A program made the position numbers and the translations under genes. Positions 34,458-37,138 of a DNA stretch of 37,138 nt are shown one piece after another. How positions within the stretch are numbered: the first letter of the stretch is position 1; the number at the start of each line of letters is the position of its first letter. The notes beneath the pieces were generated by a model. The model did not search any database, was not told the DNA's origin, and saw only the letters and a list, made by a program, of their open reading frames with translations. Source of the stretch: an uncultured Clostridia bacterium (GTDB lineage Bacteria > Bacillota > Clostridia > Oscillospirales > Acutalibacteraceae); assembly GCA_946184295.1 (NCBI GenBank), contig CAMHEZ010000022.1, positions 1 through 37,138 of the forward strand, written 5' to 3'.

Positions 34458-34941
34458 ATGCTCTGGTAATATCGTCAAATTCGCCTTTGCAGGCGGCACG
34501 GAGGTCATCGGGCGCGAGTTGGAGCTGCGTCCCCAGCTTGCCGCCGCTGACGATCATGGACGCCAGCGCCTGCGCCGATGCGTCAATGCGTGTGACATAC
34601 TGCTTCTTCATACCGATGGCGGTGCAGCCGCCGCGAATGTAGCCCGTCACGGCGTTGATGTCCTTGACGTGCAGCATGGCGACCGACTTCTCCCCCACCG
34701 ACTTGGCTGCCTTTTTCATATCCAGTTCGGCCTCAATGGGAATCACAAACACAAAATACTGTTTGCTCGCGCCCTGCGCCACGAGGGTTTTGTAGACAAT
34801 CTCATGCGGCAGCCCCAGAATATCGGCAATCTGGATACCGTCCACAAAATCCTTGCATTCATAGGTCTTTGTCTCGTAATCAATCTTCATGCTGTCAAGA
34901 ATCCGCATGGCATTGGTTTTGACATCTTTATTCTTCGCCAT
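34456..34941 (-). CDS. ybaK: Cys-tRNA(Pro)/Cys-tRNA(Cys) deacylase YbaK
   Basis: Trans-editing enzyme that hydrolyses mischarged Cys-tRNA(Pro). The 161-residue protein has the YbaK/ProX editing fold, with the N-terminal K-T-N-A-M-R-I-L-D segment, VYKTLVA, the catalytic Lys in LDMKKAAK, VTGYIRGGCTAIGMKK and a late G-K-L-G-T-Q-L-Q-L motif. A TTG lies one codon upstream; the ATG at 34941 is assigned. The SD is weak (GAGATGAA). It is on the minus strand after uvrA, with a repeat between. Confidence 0.93.
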   Translation of the reverse strand: MAKNKDVKTNAMRILDSMKIDYETKTYECKDFVDGIQIADILGLPHEIVYKTLVAQGASKQYFVFVIPIEAELDMKKAAKSVGEKSVAMLHVKDINAVTGYIRGGCTAIGMKKQYVTRIDASAQALASMIVSGGKLGTQLQLAPDDLRAACKGEFDDITRA

Positions 34942-34964
34942 CAAATTTCATCTCACTTATCTAT

Positions 34965-35020
34965 ATACCAAGCGCGCAGCGCTTCATTTTCTATTCATCA
35001 TTCATTATTCACTATTCACT
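34965..35020. repeat. Hairpin plus ATTCAyy-heptamer repeat, copy B
   Basis: Hairpin AAGCGC-gca-GCGCTT (34970-34984) is followed 8 nt later by heptamers ATTCATC, ATTCATT, ATTCACT, ATTCACT (34993-35020). Layout and spacing equal copy A at 4390-4440, while the hairpin arms differ on both sides (GCCC/GGGC there, GCGC/GCGC here) and keep pairing. The TAG stop of uvrA (35012-35014) lies inside the heptamer tract. Confidence 0.75.
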
Positions 35021-37138
35021 AAGCAACGCGCGCAAATAGTGTCCCGTGTACGACTGCTCTACCTGCGCAACCTGTTCGGGGGTGCCTGCCGCGACAATCG
35101 TACCGCCGCGGTTGCCGCCCTCCGGGCCGAGGTCGATGATATAATCCGCCGTTTTAATCACGTCAAGATTATGCTCAATCACGAGGACGGTGTTGCCGCC
35201 GTCCACCAGCGTTTGCAGCACTTCGATGAGACGGTGAACGTCCGCCGTGTGCAGACCCGTGGTCGGCTCGTCCAGCACGAAGATGGTCTTACCGGTCGCA
35301 CGCTTGGAAAGCTCGGTCGCCAGCTTGACGCGCTGCGCTTCACCGCCCGAAAGGGTCGTAGCGGGCTGGCCGATTTTGATGTAGCCCAGCCCCACATCGT
35401 AAAGCGTCTTGAGCTTGCGGGCGATTTTCGGGTGATTCTCAAAGAAGGTCACGCCGTCCTCTACCGTCATATCCAGCACATCGGCAATGCTCTTGCCGCG
35501 ATATTTGACTTCCAGCGTTTCACGGTTGTAGCGCTTGCCCTTGCACACCTCGCAGGGCACATACACATCGGGGAGAAAGTGCATTTCAATCTGAATGATG
35601 CCGTCGCCCTCGCAGGCCTCGCAACGGCCCCCCTTCTTGTTGAAGGAGAAGCGCCCCGCATCAAAGCCGCGCAGCTTGGATTCCTGCAAATTCGCGAACA
35701 GGTCGCGAATATCGGTGAATACGCCCGTATAGGTGGCGGGGTTGGAACGCGGCGTTCTTCCGATGGGGGATTGGCTGATATCAACGATTTTATCCAGGAA
35801 TTCGGTACCTTCCATGCCGTCGTGCTTGCCCCAGATGATTCTGGCGTGGTTGAGATCGCAGGCGAGACGCTTGTAGAGAATTTCGTTGACCAGCGAGCTT
35901 TTGCCCGACCCCGACACGCCTGTCACGCAGGTGAAGGTGCCCAGCGGAATATCCACATCGATATGCTGCAAATTGTTCTCTGCCGCACCCTTGATGTGCA
36001 GCCAATGGCCGTTGCCTTCCCGCCGTTTTTCGGGGACGGGGATTTTCCGTGCGCCGCTGAGGTATTGTCCCGTGATGGAATCCTCACATTGGATGAGGGC
36101 ATCGACCGTGCCGGAAAAGACCACCTCTCCCCCATGCACGCCCGCGCCGGGGCCGATATCCACCACATAATCCGCCGCGCGAATCGTATCCTCGTCGTGT
36201 TCGACGACAATCAGCGTATTGCCCAAATCGCGCAGCCGTTGGAGCGTCGCCAGCAGCTTGTCATTGTCGCGCTGGTGCAGACCGATGCTCGGCTCGTCCA
36301 GAATATACAGCACGCCCGTGAGGTAGGAGCCGATCTGGGTCGCCAGACGAATGCGCTGGCTCTCGCCGCCCGACAGCGTGCCGGACGAGCGGGACAGCGT
36401 GAGATATTCCAGACCGACATTTTTGAGGAAACCGAGACGCGCCCGCACTTCCTTCAGAATACGGTCGGCGATGAAATGCTCGTGTTCGGTCAGCTTTGTT
36501 TCCAGTTCATCGAGAAATTCCAGCGCTTCTGTCACCGACAGCTTGCAAAACTCCGCGATATTCAGCCCGCCCACCGTGACCGAAAGAATTTCGGGTTTGA
36601 GGCGGTCGCCCTTGCAGAAATCACAGGGCACCTCGGTCATGAGCGGTTCGATGTCGTGCCTTGACCAGGAGCTTTGCGTTTCGGCATAGCGCCGTTCCAG
36701 ATTGGGGATAATGCCCTCAAATTTGGCGGAGAACTTGCTTTTGCCCATCGTGCCGATGCGGGAAAATTCAAATTCGCGGTCGCCCGAACCGTACAGCAGG
36801 ACGTTCACCGCTTCTTCGCTCATTTTGTTGATGGGGGTATCGATGGTGAAACCCAACGCTTTGCCGATGCCCTTGAAATACATCATGGCAAAAGAATTTT
36901 CGTCGGTGGAATACCAGCCCGACGCACGAACCGCGCCCTTGCGGAGGGAAAGCGTCCTGTCGCGCAGCACCAGGTCGGGGTTGACCTTCATGAAGATGCC
37001 CAGACCCGTGCAATGCTCGCACGCGCCTTGCGGGCTGTTGAAGGAGAACATACGCGGGGTAAGTTCCTCTATGCTGATACCGTGTTCAGGGCAGGCGTAA
37101 TTCTGCGAGAAAAGGATATCCTCGCCGCCCATGATATT
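35012..37138 (-). CDS. uvrA: Excinuclease ABC subunit A (UvrA), C-terminal part
   Basis: DNA-damage-recognition ATPase of nucleotide excision repair. The gene runs off the right end, so only about 708 C-terminal residues of roughly 940 are present. Seen in order: a zinc module (CPEHG and C-E-H-C-T-G), a second [12 protein letters not shown] segment, the first ABC signature [12 protein letters not shown] with Walker [11 protein letters not shown], then the second Walker [10 protein letters not shown], a C-E-A-C zinc finger with [10 protein letters not shown], the signature [12 protein letters not shown] and Walker [12 protein letters not shown]. The last residues (S-E and stop) are encoded inside a heptamer repeat. 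The start is not in this window. Confidence 0.96.
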   Translation of the reverse strand, partial: NIMGGEDILFSQNYACPEHGISIEELTPRMFSFNSPQGACEHCTGLGIFMKVNPDLVLRDRTLSLRKGAVRASGWYSTDENSFAMMYFKGIGKALGFTIDTPINKMSEEAVNVLLYGSGDREFEFSRIGTMGKSKFSAKFEGIIPNLERRYAETQSSWSRHDIEPLMTEVPCDFCKGDRLKPEILSVTVGGLNIAEFCKLSVTEALEFLDELETKLTEHEHFIADRILKEVRARLGFLKNVGLEYLTLSRSSGTLSGGESQRIRLATQIGSYLTGVLYILDEPSIGLHQRDNDKLLATLQRLRDLGNTLIVVEHDEDTIRAADYVVDIGPGAGVHGGEVVFSGTVDALIQCEDSITGQYLSGARKIPVPEKRREGNGHWLHIKGAAENNLQHIDVDIPLGTFTCVTGVSGSGKSSLVNEILYKRLACDLNHARIIWGKHDGMEGTEFLDKIVDISQSPIGRTPRSNPATYTGVFTDIRDLFANLQESKLRGFDAGRFSFNKKGGRCEACEGDGIIQIEMHFLPDVYVPCEVCKGKRYNRETLEVKYRGKSIADVLDMTVEDGVTFFENHPKIARKLKTLYDVGLGYIKIGQPATTLSGGEAQRVKLATELSKRATGKTIFVLDEPTTGLHTADVHRLIEVLQTLVDGGNTVLVIEHNLDVIKTADYIIDLGPEGGNRGGTIVAAGTPEQVAQVEQSYTGHYLRALLSE

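Noticed and set aside
34889-36664. 591-codon plus-strand ORF
   Set aside because: Antisense to uvrA, which shows complete ABC and zinc motifs on the minus strand.

Overview
The window is a gene-dense stretch of a low-to-mid GC Firmicutes-type chromosome. The gene set points to an anaerobic, probably spore-forming member of class Clostridia, and an Oscillospiraceae/Ruminococcaceae-like lineage is my best guess. Evidence: a six-cysteine SCIFF peptide with its radical SAM maturase beside yajC, IreB, Mini-RNase III, an EF-P 5-aminopentanone reductase (YmfI type), a CwlD-type spore-cortex amidase, a lysine riboswitch, a tyrosine T-box and consensus sigma-A promoters. No phage, CRISPR array, transposase gene or recognisable defence island is visible. 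The species is not determined.

Layout. Positions 1-265 hold the 3' end of a tRNA-Ser, its terminator and a promoter-terminator pair enclosing a possible orphan small RNA. From 356 to about 5930 everything is on the minus strand: a lysine riboswitch leads asd-dapA-orf-dapB, then an unusual hisA-hisI fusion gene and hisE. Plus-strand genes follow: queA, a DUF815 ATPase, mrnC, a two-component system, an rRNA m5C methyltransferase and asnB, with one small Asn/Gln/Cys-rich gene on the minus strand. A minus-strand block 14299-19565 carries cwlD, radA and a nucleoside-catabolism run deoC-deoD-deoB, where deoB is fused to a cytidine deaminase domain. A plus-strand trio (19788-21987) encodes a DUF5685-like protein, a J-domain protein with a Cys-rich tail and a membrane protein. 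The minus-strand block 22066-31637 contains, in transcription order, a DUF6106-like membrane protein, nnr, tgt, a frameshifted lipoprotein hydrolase, yajC, a TIGR04086 membrane protein, scfA (SCIFF), scfB (maturase), a GNAT, ymfI and a polysaccharide deacetylase. The right end has ireB, T-box/tyrS and a small conserved protein on plus, then ybaK and a truncated uvrA on minus.

Most genes are housekeeping. The points of interest are two uncommon enzyme fusions (HisA-HisI without HisF; DeoB-Cdd), the DUF5685/J-protein/membrane trio in which I see paired DxxxD motifs like those of squalene/phytoene synthases, the orphan small RNA, and several dispersed palindromic repeats: a 92-bp MITE-like element, a hairpin-plus-ATTCAyy-heptamer repeat with compensatory arm changes, and a repeat starting exactly at the stop codons of asd and dapA.
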